Assembly: GCA_963851085.1 (NCBI GenBank)
Contig: CAWKNX010000018.1
Location: forward strand, 372,001 to 436,000
DNA from: DATFVJ01 sp963851085
GTDB lineage: Bacteria > Actinomycetota > Actinomycetes > Streptosporangiales > Streptosporangiaceae
DNA length: 64,000 bases
Direction of reading: 5' to 3'
The position numbers and the translations under genes were made by a program. Under the pieces are notes generated by a model. That model ran no database searches and had not been told where the DNA came from. It was given only the letters and a program-made list of their open reading frames with translations. Of the stretch, positions 18,177-26,393 are shown piece by piece; position 1 is the first letter of the stretch, and every line of letters begins with the position of its first letter.

Positions 18177-18703
18177 AGCAGCGGCCCTACAACAGCGGCC
18201 CCTGGGTAGATTCGTCGCTGATCATCCCATTGCACCAGGAACAGTGAGCTGAACGGTCGGCACAGACGTCCGGTAAGGGTCGGCATGTCGATGCGGTCAT
18301 AGACCTCGATGTACACGGTCGGTACGCGGACCAGGCGGCCGACCACGAAGAATGGGAGGGCCACCCCCGCGCCCGTCGAGATGATCGCCGCGGGCCGCCT
18401 GCGCCGCCGCACGAGCAGCCGGATGGCCAACAGCGTGTTGCGGACGAGGTTCACGAAGCTGCGGGTGGTGGGAAAGTGGGCCCAGCTGACGTCTTCGCCC
18501 TCGAGCAATGACCGGCTATGCGGGTTGTCGCAGGTCACCCACGCGCGCTGCCTGGTGCTCCACCATGGCCGGAGCGACTGTAGCTGCGCCAGATGACCGC
18601 CGCCTGAGCAGACGAACAGAACCGGCCGGGGCCGCGCGGCCATGGAGTGCCGCCCCGGGCCGGCGTGCCTGGGCGCGGTGGTCGCGTGTACGTTCGCCGT
18701 CAT
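18173..18703 (-). CDS. Alg14/PssD-like membrane subunit of a two-component glycosyltransferase
   Basis: A 176-aa protein of the Alg14 (EpsF/PssD) family, which anchors an Alg13-like catalytic partner to the membrane. It shows VLFVCSGGGHLAQLQSL (GGHL motif), SWAHFPTTRSFVNLVRN, AAIISTGAGVALPFFVVG and PTVYIEVYDRIDMPTLTG. All are typical, including the Glu of the YIE motif. The start ATG 18703 overlaps the hydrolase stop (ATGA), and its own stop overlaps the start of the Alg13-like/GT2 gene. The pair therefore lies in the natural 14-13 order and is translated together. Confidence 0.88.
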   Translation of the reverse strand: MTANVHATTAPRHAGPGRHSMAARPRPVLFVCSGGGHLAQLQSLRPWWSTRQRAWVTCDNPHSRSLLEGEDVSWAHFPTTRSFVNLVRNTLLAIRLLVRRRRRPAAIISTGAGVALPFFVVGRLVRVPTVYIEVYDRIDMPTLTGRLCRPFSSLFLVQWDDQRRIYPGAAVVGPLL

Positions 18704-19743
18704 TTTTGCCCGGCCGATTCCGCAGCGGGACTGAAGTAAGGGTCCGCGAGCAGCTTGCCGAACACGGCAAACGCCGCAGGAGTGTCGCGCAGCGAGAGCG
18801 AGTACGCGACGCCGCGGCCGTTCACCGCGTCGGCGTCGAAATAGGCGAGGGCTTTGATCTGCGGGTTGCCCCTGGCCAGCTGCCCGGCTCCCGCGACCCA
18901 GGCCGCCCGGCCGCCCGAGCCGTCGGTGCCCACACCGAACTCGCCGACCAGCACCGGCTTCGGGTGATGGGCCGCCCAGCGCAGGAAGGGCCCAAGCACT
19001 GCGCTCAACGGCTCCGCGGCCGAACTGGCGTAGCCGTCCGCGCACACCCAGTCGACCTGGCTGTTGCCCGGGTAGTAGGCGGGGGCCCGCCCGTCGGCGA
19101 ATCCGGCCGCGGTGGGGCACCACACCCACCCGGCGTTGTCCGCGTGAGCGGCCGCGAAAATCGCGCGGATGTGCCGCCACGCGGCCACGAAGGCCGCGGC
19201 GGACCCGATCGCATGCCGCAGGTTGGGCCGGTCCATCTCGCCGCGCCACATGAGCAGGATGGGCCGGCCGAGCCGCCTGATCGCTAGTGCGCGCTGGCGG
19301 ATCATGGTGTCGTACCTGCCCGCGGCGATAGCCGTGGCGTCGGGCGCGCCGCCCCACGAGATCAGCACCGTCGTTCCCCTGCGGGCGAAGTACGCGTCCG
19401 CAGCGTCGGGAAACACCGATCCCCACGGGTGGTACAGGTGGACGAGACCGAGCCGGTGGCCGAGCTGCTTTTCATACGCGAGGACCGCCGCGATACGCTG
19501 CGCCGCGTTGTCCCCGGCCGGCGGCCGCACGTAGGCACCGAGGTACGCGCCCCTTGCGGGGACATCAGGCCCGCCGCTGGTGATCAGCCGGATGACACGG
19601 CCGTCCCGTACCACTGAGACGACACGGCTCGGCCCCGCGTGCGTAAAGGTGCCCATAGCGGCGACAGAGCCCGCGGTCACCGCGGCAATGGCTGCGACCG
19701 CGGCAGCGATGGCAGCGGTCAGCCTGATGCGGCGGCTTGTCAT
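18700..19743 (-). CDS. Secreted or lipid-anchored GH26-like (beta-mannanase type) glycoside hydrolase
   Basis: A 347-aa protein with an N-terminal signal/anchor segment (LTAAIAAAVAAIAAVTAGSV). The fold resembles GH26/GH5-like hydrolases. LGAYVRPP opens the barrel, TTVLISWGGAP and RPILLMWRGEMDRPN carry a likely acid/base Glu, VDWVCADGY follows, and KPVLVGEFGV carries the likely nucleophile Glu. It sits inside the polysaccharide operon with 4-base overlaps on both sides, so it probably trims or releases the operon's own polymer outside the membrane. The exact substrate and family are inferred. Confidence 0.78.
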   Translation of the reverse strand: MTSRRIRLTAAIAAAVAAIAAVTAGSVAAMGTFTHAGPSRVVSVVRDGRVIRLITSGGPDVPARGAYLGAYVRPPAGDNAAQRIAAVLAYEKQLGHRLGLVHLYHPWGSVFPDAADAYFARRGTTVLISWGGAPDATAIAAGRYDTMIRQRALAIRRLGRPILLMWRGEMDRPNLRHAIGSAAAFVAAWRHIRAIFAAAHADNAGWVWCPTAAGFADGRAPAYYPGNSQVDWVCADGYASSAAEPLSAVLGPFLRWAAHHPKPVLVGEFGVGTDGSGGRAAWVAGAGQLARGNPQIKALAYFDADAVNGRGVAYSLSLRDTPAAFAVFGKLLADPYFSPAAESAGQK

Positions 19744-20852
19744 GCAACCCCTTCACCCGCTGCGTGGCGGCCCCCCACAGGCCGCCCCGCCGGCCCTGCC
19801 CCCGCGCCTGCGGCCGGAGCGCCCGCGGCCGGTGCGCCCGCGGCCGGTGCGCCCGCGGCCGGTGCGCCCGCGACGGGTGTACCTGGGGGGTACGCGGCGT
19901 CTGCGTACGTATCGGTGATCTCGCTGTTCGCGGGTGCGCCGCGAGCGACGTCGCCGCCCGTCGGCTCGCTCGCGGCGGCGCCCACGGCGACGGCGAACGC
20001 CGTGAGCAGCAGCGTGCCGTAGAGCAGGCCGCTGGCGATGTCGGTGAACCAGTGCAGCATGAGATAGCCGCGGCTGTAGGCCTCGGTGAAGGCGAGCGCC
20101 GCCACCGTCGTTCCTGCCCAGATCGCCGCCTTGCGGCGGCCGCTCACGGCGCGCCACAGGAGGAAGGCGATGAGCCCGTAGTAGGCGACCGCGCGGTCCG
20201 AGGCGCCGGACGGGAATGTCCCGCCGCTGTGCGGCGGCGGCACCCGGTTGAACGTGTCGGTGAGCGCCATCGTCAGGTAGTGGTCCACGACGATGAGTGC
20301 GGCGAGCGCCACCGGCGGCAGCCACCGGTCACGGCGCCAGACGAAGACCAGGCAGACCGCGGCCGCCGCAGCGGCGCCGAGCACCGTGAAGGTGGCCGCG
20401 GTCTGCGTTGCCTTCTTCATCAGGCTCACCCAGCCGTGCACCTGGTGCGACGCGGTCCAGTGCCAGATCGGCTTGTCGATCGATGGTCCGCCGTGCACCG
20501 CGATCAAGCCGATGACGACGCTGGCCAGGTACACCGCGCCGACGCCCACGAGGAGGGTGACAAGGAACCTGGTGACGGCGCCGTGCTCATGGAAAAGGCG
20601 CCCAGGGAAAAGGCGCCCAGGGAAAAGGCGCCCGTCGAGAAAGCGCCCACGGGGCGAACGCGGGCCGGCCGGTTGCCCGCCGGTTTCGCGCCGGCCGCCG
20701 TCGCGTCGGACGGCCCGGCGGGTGCGCGGGTGTGCGGGTGGCTGGCTGAACGGGCTGAACACGTCGCTGCTCCGGCGGGCGAGCAGGGCACCGATCCCGA
20801 TGATGACGGCCAGACCGGCTGGCCATAGCAAAATCATCAGGATCTTCTGCAT
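19740..20852 (-). CDS. PAP2-family membrane phosphatase
   Basis: A 370-aa membrane protein of the PAP2 (phosphatidic acid phosphatase 2) superfamily, with about six hydrophobic segments. The signature pieces are TFNRVPPP, GGTFPSGASDRAVAYYG (PSG motif) and AYSRGYLMLHWFTDIASG (SRxxxxxHxxxD motif). In this operon it may dephosphorylate undecaprenyl pyrophosphate, recycling the lipid carrier; that role is inferred. Two in-frame 15-bp repeats decorate it: one near residue 75 (GRLFP units) and an Ala/Gly/Pro repeat at the C-terminus (AGAPA units). Its stop overlaps the start of the hydrolase gene. Confidence 0.85.
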   Translation of the reverse strand: MQKILMILLWPAGLAVIIGIGALLARRSSDVFSPFSQPPAHPRTRRAVRRDGGRRETGGQPAGPRSPRGRFLDGRLFPGRLFPGRLFHEHGAVTRFLVTLLVGVGAVYLASVVIGLIAVHGGPSIDKPIWHWTASHQVHGWVSLMKKATQTAATFTVLGAAAAAAVCLVFVWRRDRWLPPVALAALIVVDHYLTMALTDTFNRVPPPHSGGTFPSGASDRAVAYYGLIAFLLWRAVSGRRKAAIWAGTTVAALAFTEAYSRGYLMLHWFTDIASGLLYGTLLLTAFAVAVGAAASEPTGGDVARGAPANSEITDTYADAAYPPGTPVAGAPAAGAPAAGAPAAGAPAAGAGAGPAGRPVGGRHAAGEGVA

Positions 20853-20977
20853 TCAAGCTCCCATTTCAGGCCGAGTGGGGGCAGGGCGTGGGATGGTGGA
20901 CATCGTAGCGATCCGGTGGGCCGCAGCATTGGCGATCCGGGAGACTCGGTAGCCCGGTTCAACCGGAAAGTTCGGGA

Positions 20978-22603
20978 TTATCCTGAACGATTTGGCCGAT
21001 CTTCGCCGCGTTGCCGTGGTATGGCCCGCGCGAGGCCGGGCCAGCCGGGCATAGCCGACAGGTGCAGATCACCACGCAGGTGCCAGAGCCCGAGCGCGTA
21101 GAGCGCGCACCCGACGGCCACCGCCGCGACGTCCGTGGGCACCTGGGCACCCGCTGTCATCCGCGCGAGCAGCGGGATCGCACCGAAGCAGACGGTGGCC
21201 AGGCCGCACGAGGCGAGCGTGCCCCGGCCGAACGGGTGCACCCGCACCACACCCGCCACCTGTGCGAGCGGCACGAGGTTCGTGACGCCGATCGCCGCGG
21301 CCCAGCCGATGGCCGCGCCGACCATCCCGTATCCCGGGATGAGCGCCAGATCGACCCCGACGTTCACGGCCACCGCGAGCAGCCCGTTGGCCAGGCTCCA
21401 GGTGCTGCGGCCCGTGGTGGTGAGCACCATGTCGACGAGGCCGCAGCCCGTGGCGACGAGCATGGCGAAGCCGAGAATGAGGATGACCGCGCTGCCCGTG
21501 TGGTAGGCGTGCCCGAACACGGCGAGCACCGCGGGCGCGTAGATCATCGCGAGCAGATACAGCGGCCACGTGAGCACGACGAGCCACGCCGTCGTCGTCT
21601 GGTACACCGTGTTCGCGCCGCGCCGGTCACCGACGGCGAACAGCTCGGTGAACCGTGGCTGTGCCGCCATGCTGATGGCGGCGTTGCCTAGCTGCCCGGC
21701 CACCAGGAACCTGGTCGCGGCCGTGTACACCGCCGCCTCCGCGGGGCCGCGGAGCACGCCGACGAGCACGATGTCCAGGCGCTGGATGACAATCTGGGCG
21801 AGGGTGGCGAGCGACCTCGGGGCGGTGAAGCGCCAGAACTCGCGCGAATCGCCCGCCGTGGGCCGAATGTGACCGCGCGCCTGGCTGGCGCCCTGATGCC
21901 GTCGGCGCACCCGGCGCAGCCACAGCCAGGCCATGGCTGCGGCGGGCACGTACGGCAGCACCCACGATGGCGCGAGCAGCGTCGTGCTGCCCGCGGCCGC
22001 CGCCGCGCCGACGAGCAGCACCGCGGCGACCGGCCTGGCCAGCTTGTCGAGCACGACCGTCGGCCGCATTTCGCGATACCCGCGGGTGGCGCCGAGGAAG
22101 GTGTCAAGCAGGGCGGCGAACGGCAAGGCCACCGCGAGAGCGCGCACCGTGGTGGTGGCGGCAAGCGGCAGGTGCCCGGTGGCCACGCCCCCGGCGATCA
22201 GGGCCCTGGCCACCGGCCGGGCCAGGGCGAACAAGGCGATCGCCACGAGGCAGGACACGATCGCAACGGGCCGGATCGCGGCCCGCAGCGCGCCGTCGAT
22301 GCGGTCCGGCCTGCCGAGCGCGCGGAACCTGGCGACGAAATAGACCAGGCCGTTGTAGGCGCCGAGGTTCGCCACCCCGGAGACGATCAGGAACAGCGAG
22401 GTGGCGGCGAAGAACACGCCGGCCTGCGCCCGGCTGAAGTTCCGCGTCACGGCCACCGTGACGGCCACGGTGGCAAGCGCGGAGATCATCGCGCCGGCGA
22501 GGCCGGCGGCCCCGCCTCGCGCGACGCGCTCCAGTCCCGGTGACGGCACGGCGGAGCGGCTGCCCGGCGGCGGCGCGACCTCCGTCGCGCTGCGGCGCCT
22601 CAC
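20978..22603 (-). CDS. Wzx-like polysaccharide flippase (MATE/MVF-type)
   Basis: A 541-aa protein with about 12-14 hydrophobic segments, of the oligosaccharide flippase family. It should move lipid-linked repeat units across the membrane. Characteristic pieces are AGAMISALATVAVTVAVTRN near the N-terminus, FSRAQAGVFFAATSLFLIVS, EFWRFTAPRSLATLAQIVIQ, and the repeated bundle after it. GTG 22603 is chosen because it forms a GTGA overlap with the sulfotransferase stop; an upstream in-frame GTG at 22633 is the alternative. No single residue proves lipid II versus polysaccharide substrate. The neighbouring polymerase and Wzz argue for polysaccharide. Confidence 0.88.
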   Translation of the reverse strand: MRRRSATEVAPPPGSRSAVPSPGLERVARGGAAGLAGAMISALATVAVTVAVTRNFSRAQAGVFFAATSLFLIVSGVANLGAYNGLVYFVARFRALGRPDRIDGALRAAIRPVAIVSCLVAIALFALARPVARALIAGGVATGHLPLAATTTVRALAVALPFAALLDTFLGATRGYREMRPTVVLDKLARPVAAVLLVGAAAAAGSTTLLAPSWVLPYVPAAAMAWLWLRRVRRRHQGASQARGHIRPTAGDSREFWRFTAPRSLATLAQIVIQRLDIVLVGVLRGPAEAAVYTAATRFLVAGQLGNAAISMAAQPRFTELFAVGDRRGANTVYQTTTAWLVVLTWPLYLLAMIYAPAVLAVFGHAYHTGSAVILILGFAMLVATGCGLVDMVLTTTGRSTWSLANGLLAVAVNVGVDLALIPGYGMVGAAIGWAAAIGVTNLVPLAQVAGVVRVHPFGRGTLASCGLATVCFGAIPLLARMTAGAQVPTDVAAVAVGCALYALGLWHLRGDLHLSAMPGWPGLARAIPRQRGEDRPNRSG

Positions 22604-23457
22604 CCGCGCCAGCTCGGCGGCTGGCCGAGCCACTGCGCCAGCCTCTCGTCATACGGCAGGTAGTACTCGCTGAGCCTGCTCCGCAGCCCAGGGGCCAGCC
22701 CGTCGCGCGGCCGGCTGTTGTGCCGCCCGAACGCGATCCGGGGCGAATTGTCCAGCCTGAGGAAATCGAGCAGGGCACCGAAGACAGGCTCGGGCGACGC
22801 GAAGAAGGCGCCGCTGTCCACGACGTGGATGCGCGCGCGGCCGACCAGGGCCTCCAGGCGTTCAAGCTGCTCGATGTAACGGCCGCGGGCCAGGTAAGCC
22901 TGATGGCGATGGGCGTGACTGCTCGCCGTGGGGTCAGCGCTAAGCCGCCGCGTCTCGCCGCGCAGCCGCCGCGATTCCATTTCGATCGCCCGTTCGAACG
23001 GCTCGGTCTCGTAGCCGCGGGCGAGTTCGTGCGCGTGCGCTGAGTAGGCCCGCTCCACCGGGTCACGCAGCGCCACCACCAGCTTCACCCCGGGCAGGTC
23101 GCGGGCGATCCGCTCGGCCGCGAGCGGGTGGAACATGTAGTACGGGCTGGACTCACCGGTGATCGCGCGTGACGGTGGCCGGATCGCGAGCGGGAAATGG
23201 CCGCGGTACCACGCCATCCCGTGGTGGTAGGAGACGTCGAAGTAGTGGATCCCCTTGCGGCCGGGTGGCCGGTGGACGGCCGGATGCTGGGCCAGGGCCT
23301 CGAACAGTGACGTGGTGCCGCACCGCTGGCCACCGACGAGCAGGAAGCTGGGCAGCATCCTGGCGGGCGAGGTCAGCGTGCCCGCCGACCGCCATGCCCA
23401 GCGCGCCCCGCGGTAGGTGACGCTGTTCCTGCCGCCGGTGGTCGTGTCACTTGTCAC
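22600..23457 (-). CDS. Sulfotransferase (heparan N-/O-sulfotransferase-like domain)
   Basis: A 285-aa sulfotransferase inside the polysaccharide operon. The PAPS-binding loop is FLLVGGQRCGTTSLFEALAQ and the 3'-phosphate motif is VKLVVALRDPVERAYSAHAH. PAVHRPPGRKGIHYFD, TGESSPYYMFHP and ARGRYIEQLERLEAL are typical of polysaccharide sulfotransferases of the NodH/heparan type. GTG 23457 has GCAGGAGAT upstream. Its position between the APH-fold gene and the flippase, with a 4-base overlap to the latter, suggests that it sulfates the lipid-linked repeat unit or the polymer. The acceptor position is unknown. Confidence 0.9.
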   Translation of the reverse strand: MTSDTTTGGRNSVTYRGARWAWRSAGTLTSPARMLPSFLLVGGQRCGTTSLFEALAQHPAVHRPPGRKGIHYFDVSYHHGMAWYRGHFPLAIRPPSRAITGESSPYYMFHPLAAERIARDLPGVKLVVALRDPVERAYSAHAHELARGYETEPFERAIEMESRRLRGETRRLSADPTASSHAHRHQAYLARGRYIEQLERLEALVGRARIHVVDSGAFFASPEPVFGALLDFLRLDNSPRIAFGRHNSRPRDGLAPGLRSRLSEYYLPYDERLAQWLGQPPSWRG

Positions 23458-23529
23458 AGCATCTCCTGCGGCTGCGGTGCTTCCCGTGTCTTCACGATCA
23501 CAGGCCTCCCATCACCGGGACCGTCGATG

Positions 23530-24792
23530 TCACAGCGTCAGCGCCGCTGAGGTAAGCCCGGGCAGCAGCCATTCCGCGGGCCGGCCCAGGTGCGCGCCTG
23601 CCTCGTCCTGCCGGTCGTCGAGATAGCGCCTGGCGATCTCGAGGAGGTAGAGCGCTGCGGTCAGCTTCGCGGCACGCTGTCCGCCCGCGCCCTCGTAGCT
23701 GGTACCGCCCAGGTTCCTGAACGGTTGCACGAGCTGCGCCGCGGCCTCGAAGGTGCCGGCCACGGCTTGGGCCGGCGGCTGGTGGCGGGCTGTGATCGCG
23801 TCCTGCACGTGGAAGTGCAGCGCGTCGAAGCCGACCGGGATGCCGGTGGCGAACCGCTCCCAGTCCCAGGCAAGGAGCGTGCCGCCGTGGGGCGCCATGT
23901 TCCACTGGGTCCAGTCGCCGTGCCAGGCCCCGAACGCCAGCGGCGTGTCACCGGCGCGCGCCGCGATCGTGTCCAGGCAGTTGGCGAGCGGTGCGCCGCG
24001 CTCACCCAGCGCGGCCAGGCCACGGCGCAGGTCGTGGAGATAGGGGCTGCCGGTGAGCGGCCCGTGCCGCAGCCCGCCGATCGCCGCGACCTCCAGCATG
24101 GCCGCCGACATGAGCTCGCTGCTCGCGGCGGTGGCGCGCCATGTGGGCAGCGGCTCGAGTACGAGAATCTCCGCGCCGTGCCATTGCCCACGGTGGCGTA
24201 CGGCCGGCACCCTGACCGTCGCGAGCCGCGTCCTGCTGAGCAGGCGCAGCGCCGCGTCCTCGGCCAGGACGAGCCCACGGGTCAGCTCGCCCGCGCCCAT
24301 CTTGGCGTAGCCGACGGTGTTGCCGCCCGCGTCAATGAGCTGGGCGACCGGCTTGCGGTTGGCGCGCGCAGGCCCGATGTGCACGGCGATGGCCAGGTCC
24401 CGGCCGGCGGCGGGACCGAGGACGCCGGCCAGAAAGGACCGGAAGGTGTCGGTCGCGCCAGCCACCGTGAGCCTGTCCGGCAGGATCGGGTGGGCGGCGC
24501 CGGTGCGCAGTGCCACGGAAAGCGCACCCGACAGCAATCTCGCCCGCGCCGACCGGCCAGGATGAAAGCCGGCCACCGCGGTCGCGGCGGCCCGGCGGCC
24601 GGCCGGAATGAGCAGCCTGGGATGCCGCGCGTGCGGCACGATCAGGTACTCCTCCGCAAGGCCGGCCGGCCGCGCGGCCCGGTCACGGCCGATCGTGACC
24701 GTCGCCGGCGGCGGCCACAAAGACGCGGCCAGATCCCGCAGGTAGGTCGCCCGTGCGAGCGCGTCGGCCTCGGCTGACCAGACGGCGGTCAT
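23530..24792 (-). CDS. Aminoglycoside phosphotransferase-fold protein in the polysaccharide operon
   Basis: A 420-aa protein with a kinase-like fold. The C-terminal half has the APH catalytic loop FGAWHGDWTQWNMAP (HGDxxxxN) followed by LLAWDWERFATGIPVGFDAL (metal-binding D in WDWE). The N-terminal half (LIDAGGNTVGYAKMGAGELT) resembles the nucleotide-binding lobe. It starts at ATG 24792, overlapping the polymerase stop. Such proteins recur in actinomycete and cyanobacterial polysaccharide loci. They might phosphorylate a sugar or be a structural kinase-like subunit. The substrate is unknown. Confidence 0.75.
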   Translation of the reverse strand: MTAVWSAEADALARATYLRDLAASLWPPPATVTIGRDRAARPAGLAEEYLIVPHARHPRLLIPAGRRAAATAVAGFHPGRSARARLLSGALSVALRTGAAHPILPDRLTVAGATDTFRSFLAGVLGPAAGRDLAIAVHIGPARANRKPVAQLIDAGGNTVGYAKMGAGELTRGLVLAEDAALRLLSRTRLATVRVPAVRHRGQWHGAEILVLEPLPTWRATAASSELMSAAMLEVAAIGGLRHGPLTGSPYLHDLRRGLAALGERGAPLANCLDTIAARAGDTPLAFGAWHGDWTQWNMAPHGGTLLAWDWERFATGIPVGFDALHFHVQDAITARHQPPAQAVAGTFEAAAQLVQPFRNLGGTSYEGAGGQRAAKLTAALYLLEIARRYLDDRQDEAGAHLGRPAEWLLPGLTSAALTL

Positions 24793-26393
24793 GCCGGAGC
24801 CTCCCGCTCGGCGATGCGCAGCTCGTTCGCCCACACCTCGTTTTTCCACAGCATTGCGTAGGCGAGCATCGTGAAGGCGAGCGGTGCGACCACGGCGACG
24901 TAGGCGACCGAATACCAAAGTGACAAGAGCAGCACCAGCACACCTGCCATCCCGTACACCCCGGTGTCGCGGCGGTAGCGCAGCACGCCGAGGGCGAAGA
25001 ACGCCAGGTAGAGCGCGGTGCCGACAAAGCCGTCAGAGATCAGGAGCAGCCAGAGCTGACCGTTGCTGCCGATGGAGGCGTTGCCGCAGCGGCGGCAGCT
25101 CGCGGTGTGCCCGACTGCGATCGAATGCGGGCTGCCGCGCTGGTTTCTCGTGCCGCCGAACCCCAGCACAGGCGAGGATTCCGCGGCCCTGATCGCGCTT
25201 GTGGACAGCGACGTGCGGATGGTATTGCTCTGGCCGTTGGCCAGCCGATTGGAGATCACCGTGTGCAACGGTGACGCCAGGAAGATCACACCGCCGACCG
25301 CGAGTCCAGCGCACAGCGTGCCGAGTACGGCAAGGCGCCCCCGCGCGGCAAGCCTGACCGCGACGTAACAGATGGACAGCCCGACGCCGACCCACATCCC
25401 GCGGTTGAGTGAGTACACCGCGGGGACGATGGCCGCGATGAGCGCCAGCGCGGTGATCTGCCGCTGGCGGCGGGTGCCGAGCGACCACCAGCCGACGATG
25501 AGCCAGGGCACCAGGATGGACAGGCAGTCGCCCCAGATATTGGTGTAGTCGAAGGGGGCCTTCGGCCTTCCTTGCGCGGTACCGAGCAGGTTCTGTACCT
25601 CGGAGAAGCCGGGCACCATCATGTCCTGGATGAACCCGTTGGTCTGGAGCCGGTGCGGGAGCAGGTAGAGGAACGGCGAGTTGTACTGGAAATGCGGCCA
25701 CAGCACCCCGGCGACGCCGCCGGCGATCGTGACCATGGCGAGCAGGCCGAGCATTCTGGCCAGCCTGAGCCTGGGCAGTTCGAGTTCGGTGAGATTGCCG
25801 ACGTACAGCAGGAGCACGGTGACCCCCGCGTAGTTGGCTGTCCGCTGGCCGTAGGACAGGATCCTCGTTCCGACCGAACCCGGGATCGTGTCTGGGGCGT
25901 TCAGCTTCAGCATCACGACGCCCGCAAGCACCCACAACATGAACAGCAGCCAGATCCCGAACCAGGGTGGCGCCTTGATCGTCCGGCCGCGGGCGCGCCA
26001 GCCGTACATCCGGAGCACCATCGGAATCGCGAGGATGGCGAAAATGTCGTCGGCGATGCCGAGTGCCCACCAGAGCGGGTAGCCGGCGATGAGCGCGTTG
26101 ACCGGCCACGCCGGATGTGTGCGCATCCAGTCACGGGCACGGCGGGTGATCCCGGGCCCGGCGACGCTAGCCGCGCGAGCCGGCGCTGCGCCGGCGGACG
26201 GTGTGCCGGCGGATCCTGTGCGAGCGGATCCTGTGCCGGCGGGCGCTGTGCCGGCGGGCGCTGTGCCCGCTGACAGCAGGCCGACCCCGTCCGTCGCGCC
26301 CTCGCTGATCCCCGACGGGTCACGGCGCACGGCAGCGGTCACCGGGTCAGCCTCGCGCGATCGTGTCCGGAGCCCCGTCCGCCTGGATGCCAT
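24789..26393 (-). CDS. O-antigen ligase/polymerase-like membrane protein (Wzy type)
   Basis: A 534-aa multi-spanning protein with about 10-12 hydrophobic segments. A large external loop in the middle (residues about 200-270) and a second near SSPVLGFGGTRNQRGSPHSI contain conserved Arg/His, as in O-antigen polymerases. PAVYSLNRGMWVGVGLSICY is typical (SxxRG). It would join repeat units outside the membrane. The N-terminal about 90 residues are Ala/Thr/Gly-rich with a 15-bp-period repeat (AGTAP units) and probably disordered. Two starts are possible: ATG 26393 (used; overlaps the Wzz gene) or GTG 26342, five bases after the Wzz stop. Confidence 0.82.
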   Translation of the reverse strand: MASRRTGLRTRSREADPVTAAVRRDPSGISEGATDGVGLLSAGTAPAGTAPAGTGSARTGSAGTPSAGAAPARAASVAGPGITRRARDWMRTHPAWPVNALIAGYPLWWALGIADDIFAILAIPMVLRMYGWRARGRTIKAPPWFGIWLLFMLWVLAGVVMLKLNAPDTIPGSVGTRILSYGQRTANYAGVTVLLLYVGNLTELELPRLRLARMLGLLAMVTIAGGVAGVLWPHFQYNSPFLYLLPHRLQTNGFIQDMMVPGFSEVQNLLGTAQGRPKAPFDYTNIWGDCLSILVPWLIVGWWSLGTRRQRQITALALIAAIVPAVYSLNRGMWVGVGLSICYVAVRLAARGRLAVLGTLCAGLAVGGVIFLASPLHTVISNRLANGQSNTIRTSLSTSAIRAAESSPVLGFGGTRNQRGSPHSIAVGHTASCRRCGNASIGSNGQLWLLLISDGFVGTALYLAFFALGVLRYRRDTGVYGMAGVLVLLLSLWYSVAYVAVVAPLAFTMLAYAMLWKNEVWANELRIAEREAPA

